From NCBI GenBank assembly GCA_027494015.1, contig JAOSJP010000040.1, forward strand, positions 62,001 through 126,000: a stretch of DNA of 64,000 bases. The letters run 5' to 3'. This document shows positions 52,875-62,998 of the stretch, piece by piece. The stretch comes from Anaerolineae bacterium (GTDB lineage Bacteria; Chloroflexota; Anaerolineae; Aggregatilineales; Aggregatilineaceae). The translations under genes and the position numbers were made by a program. A model generated the notes under the pieces. That model did no database searches, had not been told where the DNA came from, and was given only the letters and a program-made list of their open reading frames with translations. Every line of letters starts with the position of its first letter. The stretch's first letter is position 1.

Positions 52875-53183
52875 ATGGCCAAGCAAAAAATCCGCATCCG
52901 GCTCAAGGCGTATGATCACCGCGTGCTCGACCAGTCTGCTCAGCGCATTGTAGACACGGCTGAGCGCACCGGGGCGCGTGTGGTAGGCCCTGTGCCGCTG
53001 CCCACGCGCATCGAGCGTTTCACCGTCCGCCGCTCGCCGTTCATTGACAAGGACTCGCAGGAACACTTCGAGATTCGGACGCACAAGCGGCTGATTGACG
53101 TGCTGGACCCAGACGCGAAGACCATTGACACGCTGATGCGGTTGAACCTGCCGGCTGGTGTGGATATCGAGATCAAGATTTAG
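52875..53183 (+). CDS. rpsJ: 30S ribosomal protein S10
   Basis: 102 residues; [21 protein letters not shown] start and the [20 protein letters not shown] signature. Protein of the 30S head, also used in NusB-NusE antitermination. Followed by a 202-base gap with a GC-rich hairpin before rplC. Confidence 0.97.
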   Translation: MAKQKIRIRLKAYDHRVLDQSAQRIVDTAERTGARVVGPVPLPTRIERFTVRRSPFIDKDSQEHFEIRTHKRLIDVLDPDAKTIDTLMRLNLPAGVDIEIKI

Positions 53184-53192
53184 ACAGCCGGC

Positions 53193-53225
53193 CCAGGCCG
53201 CGCGCCAGGCGCGCTGCTGGCCTGG
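53193..53225 (+). promoter_or_regulatory. GC-rich double hairpin between rpsJ and rplC
   Basis: CCAGGCC/GGCCTGG flanks a perfect inner inverted repeat GCGCGCC-A-GGCGCGC. Such a leader could be a site of operon feedback control or processing; no T-run is present. Confidence 0.35.
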
Positions 53226-53385
53226 CGGACCAGGGGCCTTGCCAGATGACACCGGTCGCCGATGGCAGCAGCCCTGGGGCCGAGCGCCAGGCTCGCTCGG
53301 TAACATGCGACAAGACAATGGTTGAGGCGACGAAGCAGGGATGATGGGCGACTAGATGTCTTCGCTCAGTCCCTTGGAGGCAGTG

Positions 53386-54033
53386 ATGAAGGGCATCATT
53401 GGGAAAAAAGTGGGCATGACCCAGGTCTTTGACGATGACGGACAGGTGATCCCGGTCACGGTCATCCAGGCTGGGCCGTGCTATGTGACTCAGATACGTT
53501 CTGAGGAGAAAGATGGCTATACCGCCGTGCAGCTTGGCTTCGAGGAACTGCCGCCCAAGCGAAACGGGGCGTCGCGGCTGACCCAGCCCAAGCGCGGCCA
53601 TCTGCAGCGCAACGGCATGGCTCTGCCCGACCTGCGCGTGCTGCGCGAATTCCGCGTCAAGGAAATTGACGTGGAAGAAGGACAGAAGCTGCTGGTCAGC
53701 GATGTCTTCGCGCCAGGCGAGCGCGTGGATGTGGTCGGCACGTCGAAGGGGCGCGGCTTTGCCGGAACGATCAAGCGGCATGGTTTCAGCCGCCAGTCGA
53801 AGACGCACGGCGCGTCGGATCGCGAGCGCGCGCCCGGCTCCATCGGCTCCACGACGACGCCCGGTCGCGTGCTGAAGGGAACGCGCATGGCTGGCCGCAT
53901 GGGTGGCGAGCGCGTCACCGTGCAGAATCTCGAAGTGGTCGTGGTGGATGCGGAAAAGAACATGCTCGCTGTGCGCGGGTCGGTCCCTGGCGCGCGGGGC
54001 GGCATCCTCTTGATCAAGCCGTCGCGCAAGTAG
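53386..54033 (+). CDS. rplC: 50S ribosomal protein L3
   Basis: 215 residues; starts [20 protein letters not shown], with [20 protein letters not shown] and the C-terminal GAPGxRGG-like loop. It assembles on 23S rRNA early. ATG 53386 after GGAGGCAGTG is preferred to a start ten codons upstream. Confidence 0.96.
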   Translation: MKGIIGKKVGMTQVFDDDGQVIPVTVIQAGPCYVTQIRSEEKDGYTAVQLGFEELPPKRNGASRLTQPKRGHLQRNGMALPDLRVLREFRVKEIDVEEGQKLLVSDVFAPGERVDVVGTSKGRGFAGTIKRHGFSRQSKTHGASDRERAPGSIGSTTTPGRVLKGTRMAGRMGGERVTVQNLEVVVVDAEKNMLAVRGSVPGARGGILLIKPSRK

Positions 54034-54070
54034 CGCCAGCAGACATGGCCGCAGCAAGGAGTCGTGAATC

Positions 54071-55018
54071 ATGTTAGTACCAGTTCGTAACATGGCCGGT
54101 GACCAGGTGGGCACCATCGAGCTGCCCGCCGACATCTTCGAGGTTGAGGTCAACACGGGCCTGATGCACCAGGCATACGTGCGCCAGATGGCCAACGCCC
54201 GCCTGGGCACGCACAAGGCCAAGACGCGCAGCGAGGTCAACCTGTCGAAGGCCAAGTGGTACCGCCAGAAGGGCACGGGGCGCGCCCGTCATGGCGCCCG
54301 GTCGGCCCCCATCTTCGTCGGCGGCGGTGCGGCGCACGGGCCGCGCCCGCGCGACTACAGCAAGGCCATGCCGCGCAAAATGCGCCGCCAGGCGCTGCGC
54401 TCGGCGTTGTCGGCCCTGGCCGCCGACGATCAGATCGTCGTCGTGGACTCGCTGGCGGTGGACTCGTCCAAAACGCGGGCCATGAGCGATGCGCTGCGCG
54501 CTCTGGTTGGCGATCAGAGCGCCCTGCTGTTGCTGGCCGACCGCAACGAAGCCGTCGAGCGCAGCGTGCGCAACCTGAGCAACGCGCGCTACCTGCGTGC
54601 GTCTTATCTCAACGTGCGCGACCTGCTCTCGCACGATAAGGTCGTCATCCCTCAGGATGCGCTGGATGTGATCCGGGGCTTTCTGGGGCGGCGGCGGATC
54701 GCTAGGAGGAGCAGCACGGTGAGCAAGCAACTGCATCTCTATGAAGTCATCAAGCGCCCGGTGATCACCGAAAAATCGCACGTGATGGCCGCTGAGCAGC
54801 GCCAGTACGTGTTCGAGGTAGACCTGCGCGCCAACAAGATTCAGATCGCCGAGGCGGTCATGCGCGTCTTCAATGTGGACGTGCTCAAGGTGCGCACGAT
54901 GGTCATGCCGCTCAAGCGCGGGCGCCGTCTGCGCAAAGCGTATGTGCGGCAGCCCGCCTGGAAGAAGGCGGTTGTCACCATCCCTGCCGACCAGTCAATC
55001 AGCCTGTTTGAGATGTAA
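54071..55018 (+). CDS. rplD: 50S ribosomal proteins L4 and L23 read as one frame
   Basis: 315 codons. Residues 1 to about 213 are L4 (KWYRQKGTGRARHG, FVGGGAAHGPRPRDY). From about residue 217 (VSKQLHLYEVIKRPVITEK) the text is full-length L23. At the junction 54700-54722 sits AGGAGG and a GTG start codon for L23, and a TAG in the next frame (one base from in-frame). One more G in the preceding GGGG run would end L4 normally at that TAG (FLGAAADR-stop). Either a true fusion or, more likely, a single-base indel; see findings. Confidence 0.85.
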   Translation: MLVPVRNMAGDQVGTIELPADIFEVEVNTGLMHQAYVRQMANARLGTHKAKTRSEVNLSKAKWYRQKGTGRARHGARSAPIFVGGGAAHGPRPRDYSKAMPRKMRRQALRSALSALAADDQIVVVDSLAVDSSKTRAMSDALRALVGDQSALLLLADRNEAVERSVRNLSNARYLRASYLNVRDLLSHDKVVIPQDALDVIRGFLGRRRIARRSSTVSKQLHLYEVIKRPVITEKSHVMAAEQRQYVFEVDLRANKIQIAEAVMRVFNVDVLKVRTMVMPLKRGRRLRKAYVRQPAWKKAVVTIPADQSISLFEM

Positions 55019-55101
55019 GTGGATTGGCAGCGGCGGCGCTCAGATATCCGCACCTCACGGGGCTAATGAGCGCAGCCGCGCGGAGATTATGAGGTAAGCA
55101 C

Positions 55102-55938
55102 ATGCCGGTGAAGAAGTACAAGCCCACATCGCCCGGTCGTCGGGACATGACGGGCAGCACGTTCGAAGAGATCACGCGGGCCAAGCCGTATCGCGGCCTG
55201 CTGACCGGCCTGCGCAGGCGCGCCGGTCGCAACAGCGGCGGGCGGGTCACCGTCCGTCATCGCGGCGGCGGGCACAAGCGGCGCTATCGCCTGATTGACT
55301 TCAAGCGCAGCAAGCTGGACGTCCCGGCGCGCGTGGAGTCTATCGAATATGACCCGAACCGCTCGGCGCGCATCGCCCTGCTGCTCTACGCGGATGGCGA
55401 GCGGCGCTACATCATCGCCCCGCTGGGGCTGCGCGTCGGCGACACGGTGGTCAACGGGGCCAGCGCCGAGGTGCGCGTGGGCAATGCGCTGCCCATTCGC
55501 CTGATCCCGGTCGGCTCGCTGGTGCACAATATCGAGCTGGAGCCGGGGCGCGGCGGCCAGTTGGCGCGCGCGGCGGGCACGTCGGCGCAACTGCTGGCCA
55601 AAGAGGGCATCTATGCCCAGCTTCGCCTGCCCAGCGGCGAAGTGCGCATGGTGCACGAGAACTGCATGGCGACCATCGGTCAGGTGGGCAACGCCGAGCA
55701 CGGTAACATCAAGCTGGGCAAAGCGGGCCGCAAGCGTTGGCTGGGGTGGCGGCCCACGGTGCGTGGCACGGCGATGGACCCCAACAGCCATCCGCACGGC
55801 GGTGGTGAAGGGCGTTCGCCCATTGGCATGCCGGGGCCAAAGACCCCCTGGGGCAAGCCCGCGATGGGCAAGAAAACCCGGCGCAACAAACGTACTGACA
55901 AGTTCATTGTCCGGCGTCGTGGCAAGCGTCGGCAGTAG
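55102..55938 (+). CDS. rplB: 50S ribosomal protein L2
   Basis: 278 residues; [19 protein letters not shown] start, [13 protein letters not shown], and the peptidyl-transferase-related C-terminal [22 protein letters not shown] with the conserved His in HPHGGGEG. Fourth in the S10 order. Confidence 0.97.
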   Translation: MPVKKYKPTSPGRRDMTGSTFEEITRAKPYRGLLTGLRRRAGRNSGGRVTVRHRGGGHKRRYRLIDFKRSKLDVPARVESIEYDPNRSARIALLLYADGERRYIIAPLGLRVGDTVVNGASAEVRVGNALPIRLIPVGSLVHNIELEPGRGGQLARAAGTSAQLLAKEGIYAQLRLPSGEVRMVHENCMATIGQVGNAEHGNIKLGKAGRKRWLGWRPTVRGTAMDPNSHPHGGGEGRSPIGMPGPKTPWGKPAMGKKTRRNKRTDKFIVRRRGKRRQ

Positions 55939-55952
55939 GAGGCGAGGCTGAT

Positions 55953-56225
55953 ATGTCGCGTTCGCTCAAAAAAGGGCCGTTTATAGACCCGAAGCTGCTG
56001 CGCAAAGTCGAACAGATGCGGGAGCGCGGCGATAAGAAGGTGATCCGCACCTGGAGTCGTGCCTCGACCATCTTCCCGCAGATGGTGGGCTTCACCATTG
56101 CGGTCCACGACGGGCGCCGCCACGTGCCGATCTATGTCACCGAAAACATGGTCGGCCACAAACTGGGCGAGTTCGCCCCGACGCGGACCTACCGGGGCCA
56201 CCTGGCCGAGAAGAAGAAGAAGTAG
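55953..56225 (+). CDS. rpsS: 30S ribosomal protein S19
   Basis: 90 residues; [20 protein letters not shown] start, [19 protein letters not shown] and the basic [14 protein letters not shown]. It binds with S13 in the 30S head. Confidence 0.97.
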   Translation: MSRSLKKGPFIDPKLLRKVEQMRERGDKKVIRTWSRASTIFPQMVGFTIAVHDGRRHVPIYVTENMVGHKLGEFAPTRTYRGHLAEKKKK

Positions 56226-56253
56226 GTCGAGACGGGGATAAGGAATTTACGCT

Positions 56254-56601
56254 ATGGACGTTCGTGCAACTGCCCGCTACCTGCCGATCTCGGCCCAGAA
56301 AATGCGCCTGGTCTGTGACCAGGTGCGCGGCATGGATGCTGACCAGGCGCTGACCGTGCTGCGCTTCATGCCGCACAAAGGGGCCGGCCTGCTTTCCAAG
56401 CTGATCGAGTCGGCCATCGCTAACGCCGAGCAGAACTTCGAGATGAACCGCCGGGACCTGTATGTGACGCACCTGGCGGCCAATGAGGGGCCGCGTATGA
56501 GGCGGATGAAGGCCGGGGCGCGTGGCCGCTACAAGCCGCGCGTGAAACGCTCGACCCACCTCGTCCTCGTGTTGACTGAGCGTCAAGAGGAGATAGCCTA
56601 G
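56254..56601 (+). CDS. rplV: 50S ribosomal protein L22
   Basis: 115 residues; [20 protein letters not shown] and the beta-hairpin [21 protein letters not shown] that lines the peptide exit tunnel. Slightly long C-terminus is normal for the family. rpsC starts two bases after its stop. Confidence 0.97.
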   Translation: MDVRATARYLPISAQKMRLVCDQVRGMDADQALTVLRFMPHKGAGLLSKLIESAIANAEQNFEMNRRDLYVTHLAANEGPRMRRMKAGARGRYKPRVKRSTHLVLVLTERQEEIA

Positions 56602-56603
56602 GT

Positions 56604-57278
56604 ATGGGACGCAAAGTACACCCAGTTGGCTTCCGACTCAAGATCAACCGTGACTGGTCTGCCCGCTGGTTTGCCGAAGGCGACCGTTATCGCACCCTGC
56701 TGCAAGAGGACTTCAAGATTCGCCAGTATGTCCAGAAGGAAGCCGAGCGCGCCGGTATCTCCGGGGTGGAGATCGAGCGCTACCCGAACCAGGTGCAGGT
56801 CACGCTGTTCACGGCCAAGCCCGGCATCGTCATCGGGCGCAAGGGCGAGAGCGTCAAGAAGCTGCGCCAGGGCCTGGAAGAACTGACCGGCAAGAAGGTT
56901 AAGGTCGAAGTCGAGGAGATCGAGAAGCCCGACCTGGATGCTCGCCTGGTGGCGCTGAACATCGCCGGCCAGCTTGAGCGCCGCATCGGCCACAGCCGCG
57001 CCATGAAGCGCGCCATCGGCCAGGCCATGCGCCAGGGGGCCAAGGGCATCAAGATTCAGGTCAGCGGTCGCCTGGCCGGGGCCGAAATGGCCCGCCGCGA
57101 ATGGCAGATGGAAGGCCAGGTGCCTCGTGCCACCCTGCGCTCGAATATTGACTTCGCCACTGCCGAGGCGCTGACCACCTACGGGCGTATTGGCGTCAAG
57201 GTCTGGATCTACAAGGGCGAAGTTCTGGGCGAAGAGAAGCGCCAGGCCGAGCCGACCGATGTCTATGTGAGTCAATAG
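56604..57278 (+). CDS. rpsC: 30S ribosomal protein S3
   Basis: 224 residues; [20 protein letters not shown] start, KH domain with [13 protein letters not shown] (GXXG loop, GRKGE near residue 75), and the C-terminal [20 protein letters not shown]. Head protein forming the mRNA entry site. Confidence 0.97.
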   Translation: MGRKVHPVGFRLKINRDWSARWFAEGDRYRTLLQEDFKIRQYVQKEAERAGISGVEIERYPNQVQVTLFTAKPGIVIGRKGESVKKLRQGLEELTGKKVKVEVEEIEKPDLDARLVALNIAGQLERRIGHSRAMKRAIGQAMRQGAKGIKIQVSGRLAGAEMARREWQMEGQVPRATLRSNIDFATAEALTTYGRIGVKVWIYKGEVLGEEKRQAEPTDVYVSQ

Positions 57279-57345
57279 GCAGAGCGCCTGGGCCGCCGCC
57301 GCTGGCTGGCGGTGGGGCGTTCTGACTTTCGAGGAGTGGACGAGC

Positions 57346-57780
57346 ATGTTAATGCCAAAGCGGGTAAAGCACCGCAAGCAGTTTCGAGGGCGGATGAAAG
57401 GCGTGGCCGGGCGCGGCAACACAGTCCAGTTTGGCGAATATGGCTTGCAGGCGCTGGAGCCGGCCTGGATCACCAGCCGCCAGATCGAGGCTGTCCGTCG
57501 TACCATCATGCGCCACATCCGGCGGCGCGGGCGCGTGTACATTCGCATCTTCCCCGACAAGCCGGTGACCAAGCGCGCCGCCGAAAGCCGCATGGGGAAG
57601 GGGAAGGGGTCGGTGGATCATTGGGTGGCGGTGGTGCGCCCAGGGCGCATCATGTTCGAGATGGCCGGTATGGACGACGAGACCGCGCGCGAAGCCCTGC
57701 GCCTGGCCGCCTACAAGCTGCCGATTGCCACCAAGGTTGTCCGCCGTACAGACCCGATCAGCGGTGAGGAGGTCTCGTAA
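57346..57780 (+). CDS. rplP: 50S ribosomal protein L16
   Basis: 144 residues; [27 protein letters not shown]-like [18 protein letters not shown], and [20 protein letters not shown]. Located near the A-site tRNA on the 50S. Its TAA shares one base with the rpmC ATG. Confidence 0.97.
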   Translation: MLMPKRVKHRKQFRGRMKGVAGRGNTVQFGEYGLQALEPAWITSRQIEAVRRTIMRHIRRRGRVYIRIFPDKPVTKRAAESRMGKGKGSVDHWVAVVRPGRIMFEMAGMDDETAREALRLAAYKLPIATKVVRRTDPISGEEVS

Positions 57781-58007
57781 TGCGCAGGACAGCCGAAATT
57801 CGCAAGATGACCGACGCCGAGATCGCCGGGGCGCTCGATGATGCCCAGCAGGAGATGTTCAACCTGCGCTTCCAGCGGGCATCCGGCCAGCTAGAGGACT
57901 ATACGCGCATTCGCCAGCTCAAGAAAGACATCGCGCGCCTGCTGACCGTTCAGCACGAGCGCCGGCTGGCAGCGGAGCTTGTCCAGCAGGAGGACACCGA
58001 TGCCTAA
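57780..58007 (+). CDS. rpmC: 50S ribosomal protein L29
   Basis: 75 residues, helical hairpin with ADAEIAGALDDAQQEMFNLRFQ-type plan and LEDYTRIRQLKKDIARLLTV. It lies at the tunnel exit, next to L23. The end overlaps rpsQ by eight bases. Confidence 0.95.
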   Translation: MRRTAEIRKMTDAEIAGALDDAQQEMFNLRFQRASGQLEDYTRIRQLKKDIARLLTVQHERRLAAELVQQEDTDA

Positions 58008-58296
58008 CAATCGTAAACGGCTGGAGGGCCGTGTGATCCGCAACTCGATGGACAAGACGGTCGTCGTGGAAATCGAGCGGGTGCACCCCCACCGCCTGTA
58101 CAAGAAGGTCGTGCGCACCACCAAGAAATTCATGGCGCACGACGAAAGCAATGCCATCCCGGTGGGCGCGTTGGTGCGCATCGTCGAAAGCCGCCCCATC
58201 AGCAAGAACAAGCGTTGGGTGGTGGAGACGGTGCTGGAAGCGCCAGGCCAGGCCGAGGCGCTGCCAGCCATCCTTGACGAGGCGGAAGAACAATGA
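58000..58296 (+). CDS. rpsQ: 30S ribosomal protein S17
   Basis: 98 residues; [21 protein letters not shown] start, [21 protein letters not shown] and [16 protein letters not shown] 58000 after GGAGGACACCG chosen; a start seven codons upstream is less likely. Four-base overlap with rplN. Confidence 0.95.
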   Translation: MPNNRKRLEGRVIRNSMDKTVVVEIERVHPHRLYKKVVRTTKKFMAHDESNAIPVGALVRIVESRPISKNKRWVVETVLEAPGQAEALPAILDEAEEQ

Positions 58297-58664
58297 TCCA
58301 ACACGAGTCACGACTGAAGATCGCCGATAACACCGGCGCGCGCGAAATCCTGGTCATGCACATCACCGGCGGCTCGCACCACAAGACCGGCGTGGTGGGT
58401 GATGTCGTGATCGGCACGGTCAAGTCGGCAGCGCCGCAGGGTGCGGTGAAAAAGAGCGAGATCGTGCGCGCGGTCATCGTCCGCACGGCCAAAGAGTACC
58501 GCCGCAGCGACGGGTCGTACATCAAGTTCGACGACAACGCAGCGGTCATCTTGCAGGGCGAGACGAAAGACCCGCGCGGCACGCGCATCTTCGGCCCGGT
58601 CGCGCGCGAGCTGCGCGAAAAGGGGTTCATGAAGATCGTCTCGCTGGCACCAGAGACGCTCTAG
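58293..58664 (+). CDS. rplN: 50S ribosomal protein L14
   Basis: 123 residues; [20 protein letters not shown] start, [16 protein letters not shown] and [18 protein letters not shown]. Contacts 16S at an intersubunit bridge. Confidence 0.97.
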   Translation: MIQHESRLKIADNTGAREILVMHITGGSHHKTGVVGDVVIGTVKSAAPQGAVKKSEIVRAVIVRTAKEYRRSDGSYIKFDDNAAVILQGETKDPRGTRIFGPVARELREKGFMKIVSLAPETL

Positions 58665-58703
58665 CGCGGCTGTGGGCCGGCGCGAGACGGGAGTGAGGCA
58701 GCA

Positions 58704-59027
58704 ATGCAACGGATCAAGAAGGGCGACACTGTTGAGGTGATCGCCGGCAAAGACAAGGGTGTGCGCGGCGCGGTGCTGCGCGTGATCCCCAAGAAAGACC
58801 GGGTGGTGATCGAGCGCGTCAACGTCGTCAAGAAGCACCAGAAGCCGGTTCAGGCCGGGCGCGGCCAGGTTCAGCCGGGCATCATCGAGTTTGAAGCGCC
58901 GATCCACCTTTCTAACGTGATGATCGTCTGCACCCAGTGCAGCGAGAAAACGCGGGTCGGCTATCGGATGGCGGAAGACGGCAGAAAAGTGCGCGTGTGC
59001 CGCAAGTGCGGCGCCGACATAGACTAG
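58704..59027 (+). CDS. rplX: 50S ribosomal protein L24
   Basis: 107 residues; [24 protein letters not shown] motif and [13 protein letters not shown]. The C-terminal CTQCSEKT...CRKCG is a four-Cys zinc-type pair, typical of bacterial L24. Confidence 0.96.
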   Translation: MQRIKKGDTVEVIAGKDKGVRGAVLRVIPKKDRVVIERVNVVKKHQKPVQAGRGQVQPGIIEFEAPIHLSNVMIVCTQCSEKTRVGYRMAEDGRKVRVCRKCGADID

Positions 59028-59055
59028 CCGTCTCCGCCAAGTGAGGTCAGAGACT

Positions 59056-59604
59056 ATGGCAAGCAATCGTCTGCTGGAACGCTACCGCACCGAGGTCGTT
59101 CCGGCCCTGATGGAAGAGTTCAGCTATTCCAGCGTGATGCAGGTGCCCCGCCTGACCAAGCTCGTGGTCAACATCGGCGTCGGCGAAGCCCTGGACAACG
59201 CCAAGGCGCTCGATGGCGCGGTTGAAGACCTGCGCCTGATCACCGGCCAGCAGCCGGTCATCACCCACGCGCGGCGCAGCATCGCCGGCTTCAAGCTGCG
59301 TGAAGGGCGCGCCATCGGCGTCAAGGTGGACCTGCGCGGCGAGCGCATGTGGGCGCTGCTCGACCGCCTGCTGAACGTCGCTCTGCCCCGCACGCGCGAC
59401 TTCAGCGGCGTCAGCCCGGACTCGTTCGATGGGCGCGGCAACTACACGCTGGGCCTGCGCGAGCAGCTGCTCTTCCCGGAAATCGCCTACGACAAGATTG
59501 ACAAGGTGCGCGGGCTGGAGATCACCATCGTGACCACCGCGCGCAGCGACGAAGAGGGACGTCGCCTGCTCAGGCTGCTGGGCATGCCGTTCCGCGAGCA
59601 GTAA
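59056..59604 (+). CDS. rplE: 50S ribosomal protein L5
   Basis: 182 residues; [19 protein letters not shown] start, [20 protein letters not shown] and [19 protein letters not shown]. Binds 5S rRNA. The ATG at 59056 is preferred over a start five codons upstream by N-terminal alignment. Confidence 0.96.
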   Translation: MASNRLLERYRTEVVPALMEEFSYSSVMQVPRLTKLVVNIGVGEALDNAKALDGAVEDLRLITGQQPVITHARRSIAGFKLREGRAIGVKVDLRGERMWALLDRLLNVALPRTRDFSGVSPDSFDGRGNYTLGLREQLLFPEIAYDKIDKVRGLEITIVTTARSDEEGRRLLRLLGMPFREQ

Positions 59605-59655
59605 GTCACGTTCAGAGCGTCAGGCCATTCTCGCTGGTGAGGAAGGAAGGTCTCG

Positions 59656-59862
59656 ATGGCCAAGAAGTCTATGGTAGCGCGTGAGACACGGCGCAAGTAC
59701 AAGGTGCGCGTGCGCAATCGCTGCCAGTACGTAGACCCCCATTCGGGGAAAGTATGCGGTCGTCCGCGCGGCTATATCCGCCGCTTTGGACTGTGCCGCA
59801 TCCACTTCCGGGAGCTGGCGCTCGAAGGCCAGATTCCTGGGGTGGTCAAGTCTAGCTGGTAA
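59656..59862 (+). CDS. rpsN: 30S ribosomal protein S14 (zinc type, with loop insertion)
   Basis: 68 residues; C-terminal [20 protein letters not shown] is normal. The usual CxxC first pair is replaced by Cys-x10-Cys ([12 protein letters not shown]), and the last Cys of the second pair by His (CRIH), leaving a possible Cys3-His zinc site. The short length marks it as type Z. Confidence 0.93.
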   Translation: MAKKSMVARETRRKYKVRVRNRCQYVDPHSGKVCGRPRGYIRRFGLCRIHFRELALEGQIPGVVKSSW

Positions 59863-59878
59863 CTGACCGGAGCAAACC

Positions 59879-60283
59879 ATGCTAAGCGATCCTATTGCTG
59901 ATATGTTGACCCGCATTCGCAATGCCATCATGGTCGGGCATAGCACGGTGGCTATCCCGCATTCCAAGACCAAGCTGGCCATTGCCCAAATTCTCAAGGA
60001 TGAGGGGTACATCGCCGATGTGGTGGAAGAAGAGGGCAAGCCCGCTTCGACCATCGTGATCACCCTCAAGTACTGGGGCAGCCGCCGCGAGCGCCGCCCT
60101 GTCATCAGCGATCTCAAGCGTGTGAGCAAGCCCGGTCGCCGGGTGTATGTGGGCAAGAACGACATCCCCTGGGTGCTCAGCGGAATGGGCATTTCGATCC
60201 TGACCACCCCGCGCGGCATCATGACCGGCCAACAGGCGCGGCGTCAGGGTGTTGGTGGCGAGGTGCTGTGCTACGTCTGGTAA
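59879..60283 (+). CDS. rpsH: 30S ribosomal protein S8
   Basis: 134 residues; [20 protein letters not shown] start, [14 protein letters not shown] and the RNA-binding [20 protein letters not shown]. In many bacteria it represses the spc operon by binding its mRNA. Followed by a 181-base gap without a gene. Confidence 0.97.
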   Translation: MLSDPIADMLTRIRNAIMVGHSTVAIPHSKTKLAIAQILKDEGYIADVVEEEGKPASTIVITLKYWGSRRERRPVISDLKRVSKPGRRVYVGKNDIPWVLSGMGISILTTPRGIMTGQQARRQGVGGEVLCYVW

Positions 60284-60464
60284 AGGCGCAGCACAGCGCC
60301 GAGGGCACGCCTGAACTGGGCCGACGGGTGCCAGTAGAGGCTCTGGTCGAGGGAGTGGAAGGGAGCGCTTCTTCTCTTCGCCCAGAAGTTCTACGCCACA
60401 CCCTGGCCCGGCCAACGTCCCTGGTGCTGCTTATCGTCAGCATGTTGAAGGAAGGATAGGAACC

Positions 60465-61010
60465 GTGTCACGTATTGGGAAGAAACCTATTCCGATCCCG
60501 GACAAGGTTCAGGTGACGATTGACGGAAGCCAGGTGACCGTCAAGGGTCCGAAGGGGGAACTGCATCATACGTTCCCTGCCGAGATGGTCATCAAGCAGG
60601 AAGACGGCCAGATCGTGGTCGAGCGCCCGTCCGACCAGCGCCAGCATCGCGCCTTTCATGGCATGACGCGCGCCCTGATCGCCAATATGGTGACGGGCGT
60701 CAGCGCTGGCTTCGTGCGCGTGCTGGTCGTTGAGGGTGTCGGCTACCACGCTGAGATGGACGGCAAGACCCTGGTGATGCACCTGGGCTATTCGCACTCC
60801 ATCCCGGTCGAGCCGCCTCTTCATGTGGCCTTCGTCGTCGAAGAACGAGGCCGGATCATCCGCATCAGCGGCATAGACAAACAGGTGGTCGGCCAGTTGG
60901 CGGCCAACATTCGCGGGCTGCGGCCCCCGGAGCCTTACATGGGCAAGGGCGTGCGCTATGAGGGCGAGCGCGTCCGCCGTAAGGCAGGTAAAGCGGGCAA
61001 GGCTGGCTAG
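60465..61010 (+). CDS. rplF: 50S ribosomal protein L6
   Basis: 181 residues; SRIGKKPIPIPDKVQVTID start, GPKGELHHTF and the C-terminal GLRPPEPYMGKGVRYEGE. GTG start at 60465 preceded by AGGAAcc. Near the factor-binding site. Confidence 0.96.
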   Translation: MSRIGKKPIPIPDKVQVTIDGSQVTVKGPKGELHHTFPAEMVIKQEDGQIVVERPSDQRQHRAFHGMTRALIANMVTGVSAGFVRVLVVEGVGYHAEMDGKTLVMHLGYSHSIPVEPPLHVAFVVEERGRIIRISGIDKQVVGQLAANIRGLRPPEPYMGKGVRYEGERVRRKAGKAGKAG

Positions 61011-61035
61011 GCTGTAGTGCGTAGAGAGTGAAGCC

Positions 61036-61398
61036 ATGAGTGAGAAATCGCGTATTGCGCGCCGACGCCGTCATCGCCGTGTCCGCGCCAGAATTGCTGG
61101 CACGCCAGAGCGTCCGCGCCTGAATGTGTTCCGTAGCCTGGGCAACATCTACGCCCAGGTCATTGACGACGTGGCCGGCCAGACGTTGGCCTCGGCCTCT
61201 ACCATTGACCGCGAGCTTCGCGGGCAGCTTGAGGGGAAGTCCAAGACGGACGCCGCCAAGCTGGTCGGTGAGCTGGTCGCCCAGCGCGCCCAGGCCGCCG
61301 GGATCAAGCAGGTCATCTTCGATCGCGGGGGGTACCGCTATCACGGTCGGGTCAGGGCGCTGGCCGACGGCGCGCGCGCCGCTGGGTTGGAGTTCTAG
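61036..61398 (+). CDS. rplR: 50S ribosomal protein L18
   Basis: 120 residues; [21 protein letters not shown] start, [14 protein letters not shown] and [20 protein letters not shown]. Binds 5S rRNA with L5. Confidence 0.97.
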   Translation: MSEKSRIARRRRHRRVRARIAGTPERPRLNVFRSLGNIYAQVIDDVAGQTLASASTIDRELRGQLEGKSKTDAAKLVGELVAQRAQAAGIKQVIFDRGGYRYHGRVRALADGARAAGLEF

Positions 61399-61477
61399 GA
61401 CGAGTGCACCCGGTCGCCAGGCAAGGGCGCGGGAGTGCGCCCGACCTGGCACAGTGGGCTGACTTTTGGAGAGAACC

Positions 61478-62020
61478 ATGGGAAGACGAGAACCACGACG
61501 CGAAGAGGAACGAGACGAACTCGACGAGCGCGTCATAGACATCAGCCGCGTCGCCAAAGTGGTGAAAGGTGGCCGTCGTTTTGCCTTCCGCTCAGTGGTG
61601 GTTGTCGGCGATAACAGGGGCCAGGTGGGCATTGGCGTCGGCAAGGCGCGTGGCGTTCCCGATGCCATCCGCAAGGCGTCGGAGCGCGCGCGGCGCAACA
61701 TGCACGCGGTGTCGCTGACGGGCACGACCATCCCCCATGAGGTGACGGGTCGGCGCGGCGGCGCGAAGGTCTTTCTGAAGCCCGCCTCGCCCGGCACGGG
61801 CGTGATCGCGGGGGGTGGCGTGCGCGCCGTGCTGGAAGCAGCAGGCGTGCGCGACATCCTCAGCAAGAGCCAGGGCAGCGCCAACACGCTGAACGTGGCC
61901 TATGCCACCATCGAGGCGCTGGCCCAGCTCAAGGACAGCGCAACCCTGGCGGCCATGCGCGGCAAAGACCCGGCGCAGCTCCAGCCCTTCTGGAATCGCG
62001 GGAGGAAGCCGAATGACTGA
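61478..62020 (+). CDS. rpsE: 30S ribosomal protein S5
   Basis: 180 residues; [51 protein letters not shown] and [18 protein letters not shown] 61478 after GGAGAGAACC. The end overlaps rpmD by eight bases. Confidence 0.97.
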   Translation: MGRREPRREEERDELDERVIDISRVAKVVKGGRRFAFRSVVVVGDNRGQVGIGVGKARGVPDAIRKASERARRNMHAVSLTGTTIPHEVTGRRGGAKVFLKPASPGTGVIAGGGVRAVLEAAGVRDILSKSQGSANTLNVAYATIEALAQLKDSATLAAMRGKDPAQLQPFWNRGRKPND

Positions 62021-62204
62021 CAAGAAGCTGCGCGTCACGTTGGTGCGCAGCCCCATCGGCTACAATAAGCGCCAGAAAGCCACCGTCAAGGCGCTGGGGC
62101 TGGGCCGCATGAACTCGACGGTGGTGCATGACGACACGCCGCCTATCCGGGGCATGATCCACAAGGTCATCCACCTGGTGAAGGTCGAGGAGATCGAGGC
62201 ATGA
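62013..62204 (+). CDS. rpmD: 50S ribosomal protein L30
   Basis: 63 residues; [20 protein letters not shown] and [20 protein letters not shown]. The start at 62013, after GGGAGGAAGCCGA, overlaps the rpsE stop; the ATGA overlap with rplO indicates coupling. Confidence 0.95.
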   Translation: MTDKKLRVTLVRSPIGYNKRQKATVKALGLGRMNSTVVHDDTPPIRGMIHKVIHLVKVEEIEA

Positions 62205-62728
62205 AGCTACACGACCTGCGCCCAGACAAAGGGGCCACAAGACCACGCAAGCGCGTGGGCCGGGGTATCAGCGCCGGCCAGGGCAAGACGGCGGGACGCG
62301 GCACCAAAGGCCAGGGCGCGCGCAGCGGCGGCGGCAAGGGTGCCTACTTCGAGGGTGGACAGCTTCCGCTCGTGCGGCGCCTGCCGTTCAAGCGCGGCTT
62401 CACCAACATCTTCCGCGTCGAATACCAGGAAGTGAACCTGGAATCGCTGGCGCGCGCCTTCAACGACGGCGAGACCGTCACCCCGCAGACCCTGGCAGAA
62501 AAGGGCCTGATCAAGAAGGCCGACGAGCCGGTGGTCATCCTGGGGGAGGGCGATCTGAGCGCCAGGCTGACCGTCAGCGCGCACCGCTTCTCGAAGAGCG
62601 CGCAGGAGAAGATCGAGGCCGCCGGCGGCTCGGTGCAAATCCTTGAGCTGCTGGTGAGCGGCGCGCGTGCGACCGTCAAGAAGCTGCGCAAGGACCAGCT
62701 CGGCAAGCTGCGCGCCCAGCAAGAGTGA
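62201..62728 (+). CDS. rplO: 50S ribosomal protein L15
   Basis: 175 residues; [21 protein letters not shown] start, [37 protein letters not shown]-terminal extension is mildly long. Ends before a repeat-rich gap ahead of secY. Confidence 0.97.
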   Translation: MKLHDLRPDKGATRPRKRVGRGISAGQGKTAGRGTKGQGARSGGGKGAYFEGGQLPLVRRLPFKRGFTNIFRVEYQEVNLESLARAFNDGETVTPQTLAEKGLIKKADEPVVILGEGDLSARLTVSAHRFSKSAQEKIEAAGGSVQILELLVSGARATVKKLRKDQLGKLRAQQE

Positions 62729-62819
62729 TGAGCGCGCTCGCCTGGTGGTGGCAGGCCGGGTGCCCGGCACCCGCCTGCCCTGGTTCGGGCCACTGCATGG
62801 AGGGTGTAACCGGGCTTGG

Positions 62820-62945
62820 TGCACGTGCAGAGGGTTTCTGGTTTTTGGTTGTTGGTTCTTAGTTGTTGGTTTCTTGGTAGAATCGGCGCGCAGCGGTTCT
62901 GCCAGTAACCAATGACCAACAACCAACAACCAATTACCCATAATC
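62820..62945. repeat. inverted GGTTGTTGGTT/AACCAACAACC repeat between rplO and secY
   Basis: CTGGTTTTTGGTTGTTGG near 62831 and ACCAATGACCAACAACCAAC near 62910 form opposing arms around a 40-base unique centre. Same family as at 42.2 and 35.9 kb. It would fold into a long stem inside the superoperon transcript. Confidence 0.7.
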
Positions 62946-62998
62946 CATTCGCGTCCAGCCCGGTTTCTCCATTAGATTAGCGGATAAGGAATGACACC

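Noticed and set aside
60284..60464. Possible small gene or RNA between rpsH and rplF
   Set aside because: No convincing start, ribosome site or conserved fold was seen in the 181 bases.
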